Shown here: positions 26,726 to 35,696 of the stretch, one piece after another
Layout of the letters: the number at the start of each line of letters is the position of its first letter
How positions within the stretch are numbered: the first letter of the stretch is position 1
Source of the DNA: Flavobacterium sp. WC2421
GTDB taxonomy: Bacteria; Bacteroidota; Bacteroidia; Flavobacteriales; Flavobacteriaceae
NCBI RefSeq assembly: GCF_040822115.1
Contig: NZ_CP162004.1
Span: forward strand, 1,798,001-1,862,000
Direction of reading: 5' to 3'
Length of the DNA: 64,000 nt
The notes under the pieces: generated by a model
Told to the model about the DNA's origin: nothing
What the model saw: the letters and a program-made list of their open reading frames with translations, nothing else
Database searches by the model: none
Position numbers and translations under genes: made by a program

Positions 26726-27673
26726 TTAATAGGCTTTTGCTTGTTCTGAAAATGTAATTCCATTCAATAATTCTGATGTTTTCATTCTCTTTTTACCTGG
26801 AAACTGCAGATTCATAACTTGGATAAACCCTTTCTGAACTGCAATTTTCATTTCTTTCTTGGTACATATTAGACTTCCAATTTCATAAGAGTGGTCTTCA
26901 GTAGTTATTTTAGCTTCGTAAATTTTGACATTCCATTCTTCATTTTTATCCGAAAAGAAGCTCCAAGCAGCTGGATAAGGACTTAAACCTCTTATTAAAT
27001 TATTGATTTCTGATGCTGATTTTGTCCAATCAATTTTACAATTTTCTTTATTTAGCTTGTAAGCGGTTTTTATATCAGATGATTCTTGTTGAATGGTGGT
27101 GGTTACCTTCCTGTTTTCAATTAAATCTAAAGTTTTAATGACCGTATCACTTCCTAAATGCATTAATCGATCGTGCAGTTGCCCAGCATTCTCCTCTGGA
27201 TCAATAGCTGTCTCAGAGCTCATAATCATTGCTCCAGTGTCTATTTTGTCATCAATGAAAAAAGTAGTGACACCTGTTTTCTCCTCTCCGTTTATAATAG
27301 CCCAATTAATTGGAGCTGCGCCACGATAATTTGGTAGGAGTGAAGCGTGTAAGTTAAAAGTGCCTAGTATAGGCATTTCCCAAACAACTTTGGGTAGCAT
27401 TCTAAAGGCAACGACGATTTGTAAATTTGCATTTAGATTTTTTAACTCTTGTAAAAATCCTTCATCTTTTAGATTTGTAGGTTGTAATAAAGGAAGGTTA
27501 TGTTCTAAAGCGTATTCTTTTACAGCTGAATATTTTATTTTTTGTCCGCGACCTGCAGGTTTGTCCGCTGCGGTTATTACTCCTACAACAGTATAGCTAT
27601 TTTTGATTATGGTGTCAAGTATTCCAACGGCAAATTCCGGAGTTCCCATAAATACAATTCGTAATTTTTCCAT
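26726..27673 (-). CDS. fmt: Methionyl-tRNA formyltransferase
   Basis: This 315-residue enzyme formylates Met-tRNAfMet with 10-formyl-THF for translation initiation. The N-terminus is MEKLRIVFMGTPEFAVGIL. The catalytic set is intact: Asn107 and His109 in FNLHASLLPNYRGAAP, and Asp145 in IDDKIDTGAMI, matching Asn-His-Asp of the family. The C-terminal OB-like domain follows (GSLICTKKEMKIAVQKGF). Its start overlaps the recQ stop codon (TAATG), so the two genes are translationally coupled. Confidence 0.95.
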   Translation of the reverse strand: MEKLRIVFMGTPEFAVGILDTIIKNSYTVVGVITAADKPAGRGQKIKYSAVKEYALEHNLPLLQPTNLKDEGFLQELKNLNANLQIVVAFRMLPKVVWEMPILGTFNLHASLLPNYRGAAPINWAIINGEEKTGVTTFFIDDKIDTGAMIMSSETAIDPEENAGQLHDRLMHLGSDTVIKTLDLIENRKVTTTIQQESSDIKTAYKLNKENCKIDWTKSASEINNLIRGLSPYPAAWSFFSDKNEEWNVKIYEAKITTEDHSYEIGSLICTKKEMKIAVQKGFIQVMNLQFPGKKRMKTSELLNGITFSEQAKAY

Positions 27674-29568
27674 TATAGTTTTAAGATATATTTGTTATTA
27701 GGTTTTAATATTATTTTTTCGTTTTCCAATAGTTGCTGAATTGCAAAGATAACATCGTCTGATTTATTATTGATCCTATTTTGGATTTCTCTAGAATTTA
27801 ATTCCTCATTAGTTATTATCAAAAGAATCTCTTTAGAAAGAGGTATTGTATTCGTTTTTTTATTTTTTTTGGTAATACAGTAGGAACAGATACCGCAATC
27901 CTCTGTGGTTTTTTCTCCAAAATAATTTAAAATCAATTTGCTCTTGCAAACTTTGTCTTCTTTTATGTATTTTAAAACCGATTTAAATTGCTCTTTTTTT
28001 AAGGTATTTTGATTTTCTAAATATTTAGCAACTCTATTTATAGTTCTTTCGTCTTCCCGAATTTCATTAAAAATTAAAGTGGAATCATTGTTTCTGGAAT
28101 GGTAATCAATAATTCCTTTTTCTTTTAATTTTTGTAAAACAGCATAAATTTGTGTTTCAGGATGATTCGATTTTTTTGCAATTAATGGCAAGTTAAATGC
28201 CGTTTGCATCTCATAAATACCAGGATAGGTTCTTAATATTGCTAAAAGAATTTCTTCGTCATGTGGATTTAAACTGGTATAGCGAATTACTTCTTTTGAA
28301 GGAATAATGAACTGTAATGTGATTTTTTCTGAGAATTCTTGTGATAAAGTGATAACACCTTGTCTGTCTAAAAACTGCATTGCATTATATGTTTTTAGGA
28401 CAGGGAACTTATATTTTAGACAAAAAGCATTTAAATTAAAAGAGAACTGCTCGTTTATTCCTTCTCCATAAGCGATTTGAAAGTAGTTGCAAAGTTTGAT
28501 GTAAATGGAATTTAAAAAAGCTTTGTCGGGTAATATGTTTATAAATTGGTTTTCGGTTTGAGCTATATCAGATGGATTTGTGAGTAGTACGGCAAACGCT
28601 TTATCGCCATTTCTTCCTGAGCGACCAGCTTCCTGATAATAATTTTCTAAATTTTCGGGTAGTTGAATGTGAATTACTGTTTTTACATTGGATTTGTCAA
28701 TACCCATCCCGAAGGCATTTGTTGCTACAATGACCTGAACTTCATCCTGCATCCACAGCTGCATGTTTTTATCTTTTTCTTTGGATGAAAGTCCACCATG
28801 GTAGAATGTGGCTTTAAATCCTAGATAACGCAATTGTGTTGAAATTTCTAAACAAGATTTTCTATTTCGAACATAAATGATAGAGGACTGTGGATTTTTT
28901 TTTAATATTTGTTCAATCCGAAAGAGCTTATCATCGGTTTCAAAAACCATATATGCGATATTTTTTCGAGCAAAAGATTTTTGAAATAATTTAGGATTAT
29001 GCAGTCCTAATTCGGTTATGATATCCTCTTTTGCTTTGGGAGTGGCCGTAGCGGTTAGGGCTAGAAAAGGAACATTTGGGAAATGGTCTTTTAATCCGGA
29101 TATTTTTAAATATGCAGGTCGAAAGTCATGTCCCCATTGTGAAACACAATGTGCTTCGTCAATAGCTATTAAATTTATGGGAAGATTTTTTATTCTGTCT
29201 AAGATCCAATCAGACTGTAAACGTTCAGGTGACAAGTAGAGGAATTTATAATTTCCAAATTGGCAATTGTCCAATAAGTCAATCATTTCATTAGATTTTA
29301 TGCCGCCAGTGAGAGCTATTGCTTTAATATCTCTTTTTTGCAAGTTGGCAACTTGATCTTTCATTAATGCAATTAATGGAGAAATAACAAGGCAAATTCC
29401 TTTATTGACCATTGCGGGAATTTGAAAACAAATTGATTTACCTCCTCCAGTGGGCATTAATGCAAAGGTGTCTTGTCCACTTAAAACAGAATCTATTATT
29501 TCTTGTTGTAGTGGTCTAAAGCGATCATGCTTCCAATATTTTTGAAGAATTTGTAATGCTTCAGACAT
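27673..29568 (-). CDS. recQ: ATP-dependent DNA helicase RecQ (short form)
   Basis: This protein has 631 residues from the ATG at 29568; an adjacent TTG is a less likely start. Superfamily 2 motifs are present: Walker A MPTGGGKSICFQIP (Lys44), DEAH box at 137-140 followed by CVSQWGHDFRP (the RecQ aromatic-rich loop), and QEAGRSGRNGD (motif VI). A zinc site is indicated by CKSKLILNYFGE with DCGICSYC. A winged-helix RQC part follows. There is no evident HRDC domain, as in shorter RecQ proteins. It unwinds DNA in repair and recombination. The stop overlaps the fmt start by one base. Confidence 0.93.
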   Translation of the reverse strand: MSEALQILQKYWKHDRFRPLQQEIIDSVLSGQDTFALMPTGGGKSICFQIPAMVNKGICLVISPLIALMKDQVANLQKRDIKAIALTGGIKSNEMIDLLDNCQFGNYKFLYLSPERLQSDWILDRIKNLPINLIAIDEAHCVSQWGHDFRPAYLKISGLKDHFPNVPFLALTATATPKAKEDIITELGLHNPKLFQKSFARKNIAYMVFETDDKLFRIEQILKKNPQSSIIYVRNRKSCLEISTQLRYLGFKATFYHGGLSSKEKDKNMQLWMQDEVQVIVATNAFGMGIDKSNVKTVIHIQLPENLENYYQEAGRSGRNGDKAFAVLLTNPSDIAQTENQFINILPDKAFLNSIYIKLCNYFQIAYGEGINEQFSFNLNAFCLKYKFPVLKTYNAMQFLDRQGVITLSQEFSEKITLQFIIPSKEVIRYTSLNPHDEEILLAILRTYPGIYEMQTAFNLPLIAKKSNHPETQIYAVLQKLKEKGIIDYHSRNNDSTLIFNEIREDERTINRVAKYLENQNTLKKEQFKSVLKYIKEDKVCKSKLILNYFGEKTTEDCGICSYCITKKNKKTNTIPLSKEILLIITNEELNSREIQNRINNKSDDVIFAIQQLLENEKIILKPNNKYILKL

Positions 29569-29627
29569 CAATTTTTGAATTTTGAATATTATGTTAACAA
29601 TCCATAATTCAGAAATTAAATTACGAA

Positions 29628-30167
29628 TTAATTAGAAATTTTGTCTAATATAAAAAGAATTCTTTTATCTACCGTTTCCTTTGGTACTTCAATAAGATTG
29701 TAACCATACCCTTGGTATGTTTCAATAAGATGATCCTGAATTAATTTTGCTTGTTCGTAGTTTTCATAACGTGCTTCGTCACTTATGTAAATCTCCTCCC
29801 AAGGCGGAAGAATGAAAATTTTTGAATAGACATGTTCTCTACAGATTGCATCAAAAGATGCGGGGTAACTGTCTCCAATATAGTGCATATAAGCCAATAC
29901 ATCAGGAATACCACGGTCAATGAAAACAATGTCATGTGGTTCGTTTTGTGCGTTTGTGAACTGCTTTTTTCTTCCTTCAAGAAGGAGTTCACTAAATAAT
30001 AATGGTTTTTCAAGAAATAATTGTTCAATTCCTTGCTTTTTGGCCTCCAAAGTAACCTCCCTTGAAATTTCCGGATAGCAACAAAAGCCTTTTGCTTTCA
30101 ATCCTTCAATTAGCGTACTTTTCCCAGTTCCTGGACCACCTATAATTACTATGATTTCTTTTTGCAC
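29628..30167 (-). CDS. AAA_28-like P-loop ATPase/kinase
   Basis: This 179-residue protein begins at a GTG (30167). Walker A is IGGPGTGKST near residues 8-17. YPEISREVTLEAKKQG, DIVFIDRGIPDVLAYMHYIG (Walker-B-like) and YENYEQAKLIQDHLIETYQG are characteristic of the AAA_28/NadR-kinase-like group. These are small nucleotide-dependent kinases or ATPases whose substrates are mostly unassigned. It is divergently transcribed from the DUF493 gene, with promoter motifs for each direction. Confidence 0.8.
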   Translation of the reverse strand: MQKEIIVIIGGPGTGKSTLIEGLKAKGFCCYPEISREVTLEAKKQGIEQLFLEKPLLFSELLLEGRKKQFTNAQNEPHDIVFIDRGIPDVLAYMHYIGDSYPASFDAICREHVYSKIFILPPWEEIYISDEARYENYEQAKLIQDHLIETYQGYGYNLIEVPKETVDKRILFILDKISN

Positions 30168-30184
30168 TTTTTAGAAATAAGGCG

Positions 30185-30192
30185 CAAACTTA
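30185..30192 (-). promoter_or_regulatory. Candidate -7 element (TAAGTTTG) for the P-loop ATPase gene
   Basis: CAAACTTA on the plus strand, exact motif match on the minus strand 18 bp before the GTG start. Confidence 0.55.
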
Positions 30193-30289
30193 CTTAAACT
30201 TATTGGAATTTGAAAAAATCATTATCATTAAAATTATAGTTTTTAAGAAAAATTAATAATCCATAATTCATAAATTACATTTGAAACCG

Positions 30290-30297
30290 TATATTTG
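30290..30297 (+). promoter_or_regulatory. Candidate -7 element (TATATTTG) for DUF493/DUF4290
   Basis: Exact TAnnTTTG match 19 bp before the ATG at 30317. Confidence 0.55.
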
Positions 30298-30316
30298 CTT
30301 TAATTTTAATTAAAAA

Positions 30317-30601
30317 ATGGATAAGAAGACCGAAGAATTTTATGATAGATTAAAAGTAGAGTTGGACATGAGTAATACTTGGCCCGCTTTGTACTTATTT
30401 AAATTTATTGTTCCAACTGAAAATGACAATGTTGAACGTGTAGAATTTGCTTTTGATTGCATGGGAGCGGTTATTAAAACGACAAAATCAAAAACAGGTA
30501 AATTTACCAGTATATCAGTTGATGTTCAGGTTAAAGATTCTCAAGAAATTATTGATAAATACCTAGAAGTCTCTACTATTAAAGGTATCGTTTCATTATA
30601 A
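30317..30601 (+). CDS. DUF493 (YbeD-like) family protein
   Basis: This 94-residue protein fits the DUF493/YbeD ACT-like fold. Landmarks are FYDRLKVELDMSNTWPALY, YLFKFIVPTEN, and the C-terminal beta region with KFTSISVDVQVKDSQEIIDK and YLEVSTIKGIVSL. YbeD-type proteins are small regulatory-looking proteins of unresolved function. It lies 81 bp before the DUF4290 gene on the same strand. Confidence 0.85.
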   Translation: MDKKTEEFYDRLKVELDMSNTWPALYLFKFIVPTENDNVERVEFAFDCMGAVIKTTKSKTGKFTSISVDVQVKDSQEIIDKYLEVSTIKGIVSL

Positions 30602-30682
30602 ATATCAAATAACAATGTGTATTGTAAACAGTTTTGTTTGCACATCTATTGTTGTATTGAAAAGCCTCAAAATAATTCACAT

Positions 30683-31408
30683 ATGAATTCAAAGTATCAA
30701 AAAGAAAATGCTAATGATGTTGTGCATCATTTAGAATATAATGCTGAAAGATCGCATTTGATTATTCCTGAATATGGACGTCATTTACAGAAACTAATTG
30801 ATCAAGCTACAGCAATTGTTGATGTGGAAGAGCGCAATAAAGCAGCAAAGTATATTATTCAAGTAATGGGTAGTTTAAATCCTCATTTGCGTGATGTATT
30901 GGATTTTCAGCACAAATTATGGGATCAACTTTTTATTATGTCTGATTTTAGATTAGATGTTGAATCTCCTTACCCAATACCTTCGCGTGAAGTTTTGCAA
31001 TTAAAACCGGATGTTTTAAAATACCCTCAAAATTTTCCAAAATACAGGTATTACGGTAACAATATTAAATATATGATTGATGTTGCCAATAAATGGGAAG
31101 ATGGGGATATGAAAAATGCATTGGTAAAAGTCATTGCCAATCACATGAAAAAATCATATTTAAGTTGGAACAAAGATACCGTGAAAGACGATGTTATTTT
31201 TGAACATTTGTATGAGTTATCCGACGGTAAATTGAATATGCTTCAAAGTACGGAGGAACTTTTAAATACGACTGATTTATTAAGGACTAATAAGCGAATA
31301 TCTAATAAAATTACTCCTGCTGGTCAACCAAAAATTCAAAGCAATAAAAATGCGAAAACAGGTAAATCAAAACCGTACATAAAAAATAATAATAACAATC
31401 AGAAATAA
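30683..31408 (+). CDS. DUF4290 domain protein
   Basis: This protein has 241 residues from the ATG at 30683. A GTG 66 bp upstream is in frame but adds a cysteine-rich stretch unlike the family. The conserved start LEYNAERSHLIIPEYGRH and the segment ESPYPIPSREVL with YRYYGNNIKYMIDVANKWED identify DUF4290, restricted in my knowledge to Bacteroidota. It is mainly helical, with a Lys/Asn-rich tail that is probably disordered (SNKNAKTGKSKPYIKNN). It is followed by murA and commonly sits near it in this group. Function unknown. Confidence 0.85.
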   Translation: MNSKYQKENANDVVHHLEYNAERSHLIIPEYGRHLQKLIDQATAIVDVEERNKAAKYIIQVMGSLNPHLRDVLDFQHKLWDQLFIMSDFRLDVESPYPIPSREVLQLKPDVLKYPQNFPKYRYYGNNIKYMIDVANKWEDGDMKNALVKVIANHMKKSYLSWNKDTVKDDVIFEHLYELSDGKLNMLQSTEELLNTTDLLRTNKRISNKITPAGQPKIQSNKNAKTGKSKPYIKNNNNNQK

Positions 31409-31421
31409 GATATCAAGTAGC

Positions 31422-31429
31422 TAAATTTG
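31422..31429 (+). promoter_or_regulatory. Candidate -7 element (TAAATTTG) for murA
   Basis: Exact TAnnTTTG match, 70 bp before the murA ATG at 31500. Confidence 0.45.
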
Positions 31430-31499
31430 GTTTGATAATATTCATCAGCTAGATGGCAGTAGTATCTTAAATTATTTATAAAACTAATAATAATATCAT

Positions 31500-32813
31500 A
31501 TGGGAATTTTCAAAATAGAAGGAGGCATACGTTTAAAAGGAGAAATTACTCCACAAGGAGCAAAAAATGAAGCATTACAAATTTTGTGTGCTGTACTTTT
31601 GACGCCTGAAGAAGTAACTATAAACAACATTCCAGATATTATTGATATTAATAAACTTATTACGCTATTAGGTAATCTAGGAGTTAAAATTCAAAAAAAC
31701 GGGGCAGGTTCTTATACTTTTCAAGCAGATGATGTGAATATTGGTTATCTGGAAACCGAAGCATTTAAGAAAGAGGGCGGTTCATTACGTGGTTCTATCA
31801 TGATTGTAGGTCCACTTTTGGCTCGTTTTGGAAAAGGATATATCCCTAAACCAGGTGGAGATAAAATAGGACGTAGAAGATTAGATACTCATTTTGAAGG
31901 TTTTATTAATTTAGGAGCAAAATTTCGTTACAATCGTGAAGATCATTTTTATGGTGTTGAAGCTAAAAATGGTTTAATTGGTACAGATATGTTACTTGAT
32001 GAAGCTTCAGTAACTGGAACTGCAAATATTGTAATGGCAGCAGTTTTAGCCAAAGGAAAAACAACGGTATATAATGCTGCTTGTGAACCTTATTTGCAAC
32101 AACTTTGTAAGATGTTAAACTCCATGGGAGCAAAAATAACTGGAGTTGGATCTAATTTATTGTCTATTGAAGGTGTGGAAGCACTTGGTGGTTGTGAGCA
32201 TAGAATTTTGCCTGATATGATTGAGATAGGAAGCTGGATTGGACTAGCTGCTATGACTAGAAGTGAAATTACAATTAAAAATGTGAGTTGGGACAATCTA
32301 GGTGTTATTCCAAATACTTTTAGAAAACTAGGAATTACATTGGAGCGTAAAGGGGATGATATTTATATTCCTGCTCATGAAGATGGATACGAAATTAAAA
32401 CAGATATTGATGGTTCTATTCTTACCATTGCAGATGCGCCTTGGCCGGGATTTACTCCTGATTTATTGAGTATCGTTTTAGTAGTGGCTACTCAAGCCAA
32501 AGGAGATGTGTTAATTCATCAAAAAATGTTTGAAAGCCGTTTGTTCTTCGTGGATAAACTAATTGACATGGGAGCAAAAATCATGTTATGTGATCCGCAC
32601 AGAGCAGTTGTTATGGGGCATGATTTTAAATCTCAATTGAAAGCTACAACAATGTCTTCACCAGATATTCGTGCTGGAATTTCTTTATTAATTGCAGCTC
32701 TTTCTGGTAAAGGAACTAGTACTATTCAAAATATTGAGCAAATCGATCGTGGATATGAAAGAATCGACGAACGATTGAGAGCAATCGGAGCTAATATAGT
32801 TCGTGTAGAATAA
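31500..32813 (+). CDS. murA: UDP-N-acetylglucosamine 1-carboxyvinyltransferase (MurA) with Asp in place of catalytic Cys
   Basis: This 437-residue enzyme carries out the first committed step of peptidoglycan synthesis, adding enolpyruvate from PEP to UDP-GlcNAc. Family landmarks are IEGGIRLKGEITPQGAKNEA (Lys-Asn pair), NNIPDIIDI, PDMIEIGSWIGLAAMT and DIRAGISLLIAALSGKGTS. The flexible loop that carries Cys115 in E. coli (PGGCxIGxR) reads PGGDKIGRRRLD here: residue 121 is Asp, codon GAT at 31860-31862. An Asp here is known in mycobacterial, chlamydial and Borrelia MurA and makes the enzyme insensitive to fosfomycin. A terminator-like inverted repeat follows. Confidence 0.96.
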   Translation: MGIFKIEGGIRLKGEITPQGAKNEALQILCAVLLTPEEVTINNIPDIIDINKLITLLGNLGVKIQKNGAGSYTFQADDVNIGYLETEAFKKEGGSLRGSIMIVGPLLARFGKGYIPKPGGDKIGRRRLDTHFEGFINLGAKFRYNREDHFYGVEAKNGLIGTDMLLDEASVTGTANIVMAAVLAKGKTTVYNAACEPYLQQLCKMLNSMGAKITGVGSNLLSIEGVEALGGCEHRILPDMIEIGSWIGLAAMTRSEITIKNVSWDNLGVIPNTFRKLGITLERKGDDIYIPAHEDGYEIKTDIDGSILTIADAPWPGFTPDLLSIVLVVATQAKGDVLIHQKMFESRLFFVDKLIDMGAKIMLCDPHRAVVMGHDFKSQLKATTMSSPDIRAGISLLIAALSGKGTSTIQNIEQIDRGYERIDERLRAIGANIVRVE

Positions 32814-32832
32814 ATATAACAAGTCCTATTTT

Positions 32833-32890
32833 AATCGTTTAAATAAATCTTTTTGCATTCATTAAAGAGATTTTATTTAAGCGATTTTTT
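32833..32890 (+). terminator. Probable murA terminator (imperfect long hairpin)
   Basis: AATCG with TTAAATAA pairs with TTATTTAA plus CGATT across a ~20-nt centre, and six T residues follow. It is A+T-rich, so weaker than other terminators here. Confidence 0.55.
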
Positions 32891-32905
32891 AATTAAAAAA
32901 TTAAA

Positions 32906-33781
32906 ATGTCACACGAAGAGAAAGCATTAAAAGCTACTTATTTCAGTATTATTGGAAATACTTGTTTAGCAATAATTAAGGGCTTTGCAGGTTTTTTTGG
33001 AAATTCATATGCTTTGATTGCAGATGCAATTGAATCGACAACGGATATATTTGCTTCATTTTTAGTACTATTTGGAATTAAATATTCAAATAAGCCAGCA
33101 GATAAAAATCACCCTTATGGTCATGGTCGTGCTGAGCCTCTTGTCACTTTTTTAGTAGTTGGTTTCTTGATTACATCGGCTACTATTATTGCCTATGAAA
33201 GTATCATAAATATTCAAATAGCACATGATTTGCCTAAGTCTTGGACTTTATTTGTTTTGGGTGCCATAATTATTTGGAAAGAATATTCTTTTCGGTTGGT
33301 AATGAAAAGAAGTATTGAAACAAATAGCTCTTCATTGAAAGCAGATGCTTGGCATCATCGGTCCGATGCAATAACCTCTATAGCTGCTTTTATAGGTATA
33401 TCTATTGCTTTAATTTTAGGAAAAGGATATGAATCTGCTGATGATTGGGCTGCACTTTTTGCCTCAGGTTTTATTTTATATAATAGCTATCTTATCTTTA
33501 GACCTGCCCTTGGTGAAATAATGGACGAGCATTTGAATGATGACTTAATTGAAGAAATAAGAAAAGTTTCTTCACAGGTAGAAGGTATTATTGATACAGA
33601 AAAGTGTTTTATTCGTAAGGCAGGAATGAAATACCACGTCGATCTTCATGCTATAGTTGATGGAACTATCTCAGTTAGAGAAGGACATGATTTGGCTCAT
33701 AAATTAAAAGATACTTTACGAACAGAAATTCCTGAATTGGGGCATGTTTTAATTCATGTAGAGCCCCATTATCAGGTTTAG
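32906..33781 (+). CDS. Cation diffusion facilitator (CDF) metal transporter
   Basis: This 291-residue protein has six helices and a C-terminal cytoplasmic domain. Helix II carries LIADAIESTTDIFAS (acidic residues Asp40, Glu43, Asp47), the loop has HPYGHGRAEP, and helix V has AWHHRSDAITS (HxxxD), the usual transport metal site. The C-terminal ferredoxin-like dimerisation domain is present (KYHVDLHAIVDGTISVREGH, GHVLIHVEPH). It exports divalent cations, most likely Zn2+ or Mn2+/Fe2+. The Glu in place of one Asp leaves specificity open. It converges with aroQ, with a 5-bp gap between the genes. Confidence 0.92.
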   Translation: MSHEEKALKATYFSIIGNTCLAIIKGFAGFFGNSYALIADAIESTTDIFASFLVLFGIKYSNKPADKNHPYGHGRAEPLVTFLVVGFLITSATIIAYESIINIQIAHDLPKSWTLFVLGAIIIWKEYSFRLVMKRSIETNSSSLKADAWHHRSDAITSIAAFIGISIALILGKGYESADDWAALFASGFILYNSYLIFRPALGEIMDEHLNDDLIEEIRKVSSQVEGIIDTEKCFIRKAGMKYHVDLHAIVDGTISVREGHDLAHKLKDTLRTEIPELGHVLIHVEPHYQV

Positions 33782-33786
33782 ACTAA

Positions 33787-34200
33787 TTATAGAAAAGATT
33801 GGATAGCTAGTTCGTAACTTTTTAAGCCAAAACCTAATATAACTCCTTTTGCATTTCCTGAAATATAAGATTGGTGTCTAAAACTCTCGCGTGAAAAAGT
33901 ATTTGAAATATGTACCTCTACCACGGGTGTTGTTATTGCTTTAATAGCATCTCCAATTCCTATAGAGGTGTGAGTATAAGCACCTGCATTAAGTATTATT
34001 CCGTCGTAAGTAAAGCCAAATTCTTGGATTTTATCAATCAGTTCTCCTTCTATATTGCTTTGGAAATAACTGAACTCTATTGTTGGAAATTTAATTTGTA
34101 GACTAGTAAAGTATTCTTCAAAAGTTAGACTTCCATACACTTCTGGTTCACGTTTTCCTAATAAATTAAGATTCGGACCGTTGACAATACTAATTTTCAT
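33787..34200 (-). CDS. aroQ: 3-dehydroquinate dehydratase, type II
   Basis: This 137-residue enzyme of the shikimate pathway begins MKISIVNGPNLNLLGKREPE, followed by VYG with catalytic Tyr22. FDYFQSNIEGELIDKI (here FSYFQSN), GIILNAGAYTHTSIGIGDAI and VEVHISNTFSRESFRHQSYI contain the conserved Asn and His catalytic residues, and KGVILGFGLKSYELAI closes the fold. The size matches the type II dodecameric family. A terminator-like hairpin of the upstream outer-membrane protein gene lies between the two genes. Confidence 0.95.
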   Translation of the reverse strand: MKISIVNGPNLNLLGKREPEVYGSLTFEEYFTSLQIKFPTIEFSYFQSNIEGELIDKIQEFGFTYDGIILNAGAYTHTSIGIGDAIKAITTPVVEVHISNTFSRESFRHQSYISGNAKGVILGFGLKSYELAIQSFL

Positions 34201-34225
34201 AATTTATGTTTTTGTAAAAATAAAT

Positions 34226-34251
34226 AAACCGTTCCAATTATGAAACGGTTT
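34226..34251 (-). terminator. Probable terminator of the 34278-34820 outer-membrane protein gene
   Basis: AAACCGTT (34226-34233) pairs with AACGGTTT (34244-34251) over a 10-nt loop, followed in the minus direction by an A/T-rich run with several T residues. Confidence 0.55.
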
Positions 34252-34277
34252 TGATAAAATTAGTTTTGATTCACTTT

Positions 34278-34820
34278 CTAGAAAAGAAAACCAACTGATA
34301 CTTGAACTACTGAGTTTTTTGTTTGAGCTTCTTTTGAGACTTCTGTAAGACCTAAAACATAACGTCCTTGTAAGAAGATGCTTTTTGTTAGATTAACTCC
34401 TAAACCACCTACTGCTGCAAATTCAAATGTTTCAGCATTACTTACATCAAAATTATTCCTTTCACTTAATAAAAAAGAAGCTTGTGGTCCAAGATCAAGA
34501 CTGACAAATTTATTTAAATGAATTTTAGCCAAAACGGGAATGGATAAGTAACCTAATTCATTTTTGAACTCAGTTCCAGCATTTTTATATGTTGCTCCTT
34601 GAGTAGAATAAAGTAATTCGGGTTGTATTGAGAAACTATCCACAAGTTTAATTTCTGCTACAAGACCAGCGTGGTAACTAGTTATCGCGTCAGTTTGTAT
34701 GTCTGACCCTTCGAAATTTGCATAATTAACCCCTGCTTTAATTCCGAATTTTACTAATTGTGCCTCTACGTTATTAGATAAGGCGAAGAAAAATAGCCCA
34801 ATCAAAATTGATTTTTTCAT
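34278..34820 (-). CDS. PorT-like outer-membrane beta-barrel protein
   Basis: This 180-residue protein has a signal peptide (MKKSILIGLFFFALSNNVEA, cleavage before Q) followed by alternating beta strands of the small eight-stranded OMP_b-brl_2/PorT type: FGIKAGVNYANFEGSD, SFSIQPELLYSTQGATY, YLSIPVLAKIHLN, and a terminal VVQVSVGFLF with the usual aromatic C-terminus. No enzyme motif. It is a paralogue of the plus-strand protein at 35125-35678, sharing FGIKAG, QPE(L/V)LYS(T/G)QG and the terminal strand. Role unknown. Confidence 0.85.
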   Translation of the reverse strand: MKKSILIGLFFFALSNNVEAQLVKFGIKAGVNYANFEGSDIQTDAITSYHAGLVAEIKLVDSFSIQPELLYSTQGATYKNAGTEFKNELGYLSIPVLAKIHLNKFVSLDLGPQASFLLSERNNFDVSNAETFEFAAVGGLGVNLTKSIFLQGRYVLGLTEVSKEAQTKNSVVQVSVGFLF

Positions 34821-35090
34821 AAGTTATTGTTTTAATATTAATGTCTGTTTATATCGAGCAATTTAGAACTCTTTTATGTAATAGTTATTGTAATATTATT
34901 TGTTTTTATGTCAAAATTATAAGCTTATTTTTTAAATGTGTGGCTGTTTTTTCTATATGGGCTTTCGATCTAGTATGAAAATAATGTAAGTATAAAAGTA
35001 TTAAAAGTCTTATTTTGTCGTTTTTAGTCGTAACTTTTTGATTGTCAACGAGTTTAATTACTGTTGTTAACTTTTTGGTTATTAGTTATT
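34821..35090. other. Divergent intergenic region between two outer-membrane protein genes
   Basis: About 300 bp of A+T-rich sequence separates the two paralogous barrel genes. Apart from the TAACTTTG element for the plus-strand gene I see no RNA, repeat or open frame. Confidence 0.5.
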
Positions 35091-35098
35091 TAACTTTG
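35091..35098 (+). promoter_or_regulatory. Candidate -7 element (TAACTTTG) for the frameshifted barrel gene
   Basis: Exact TAnnTTTG match 27 bp before the ATG at 35125, supporting that ATG as the original translation start. Confidence 0.55.
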
Positions 35099-35124
35099 AT
35101 ATTCTAATTTTAAATATTAAAATC

Positions 35125-35678
35125 ATGAAGAAAATTATTTTTACAATTCAGTGTTATTTATAATAACTAGCAATAATGCACAGGATAAAAAAGAAATGTC
35201 TTTTGGTATTAAGGCAGGTCTGAATATTGCAACAGTTACCCACGTTGATAATTCAAAAGCGTTAGTTGGATTTGAAGGAGGTGTTTTTGGTGAATTTATG
35301 ATTGGCGATAAGTTTGCTATTCAGCCAGAAGTTTTATATTCTGGTCAAGGAGTAAAATCGGAAGGTATGGAGTTAAAACTGGATTATATAAACATTCCAA
35401 TTTTGGCAAAATACTATGTTGCCGATTCTTTTAGCATTGAATTGGGGCCACAAGTCGGTTTTTTAATTTCTGCAAAATCGGAGGGAGTGGATGTTAAAGA
35501 ATTCTTTAAAACAACGGATATTAGTGTGGATTTTGGTGCTAATTATGATATTACTAAAAATTTCATATTTGGTGTTCGTTATGATTTAGGCTTATTAAGG
35601 TTGCAAGAAAGTATAGGCCCAGGGGAAAAAGAGTCGAAAAACTCAGTGATTCAAATAGCTGTAGGGTATAAATTTTAA
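35125..35678 (+). CDS. PorT-like outer-membrane beta-barrel protein with a frameshifted signal peptide
   Basis: The body is an intact frame from 35151 (FGIKAGLNIATVTHVDNSKA, QPEVLYSGQGVKSEGM, IPILAKYYV, VIQIAVGYKF), the same family as the gene at 34278. The natural start is the ATG at 35125, well placed behind a promoter motif, giving MKKIIFTIQCYL then TAA. The hydrophobic continuation of the signal peptide (LFIITSNNAQ) lies in the frame entered near 35151. Thus one base is missing or two are extra between about 35128 and 35155. The only in-frame alternative is a GTG at 35151, which would leave a signal peptide without a basic N-region. It may be a recent mutation, a sequencing error or a phase-variable site. 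Confidence 0.75.
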
Positions 35679-35696
35679 AATTTTAAATATTATTGA

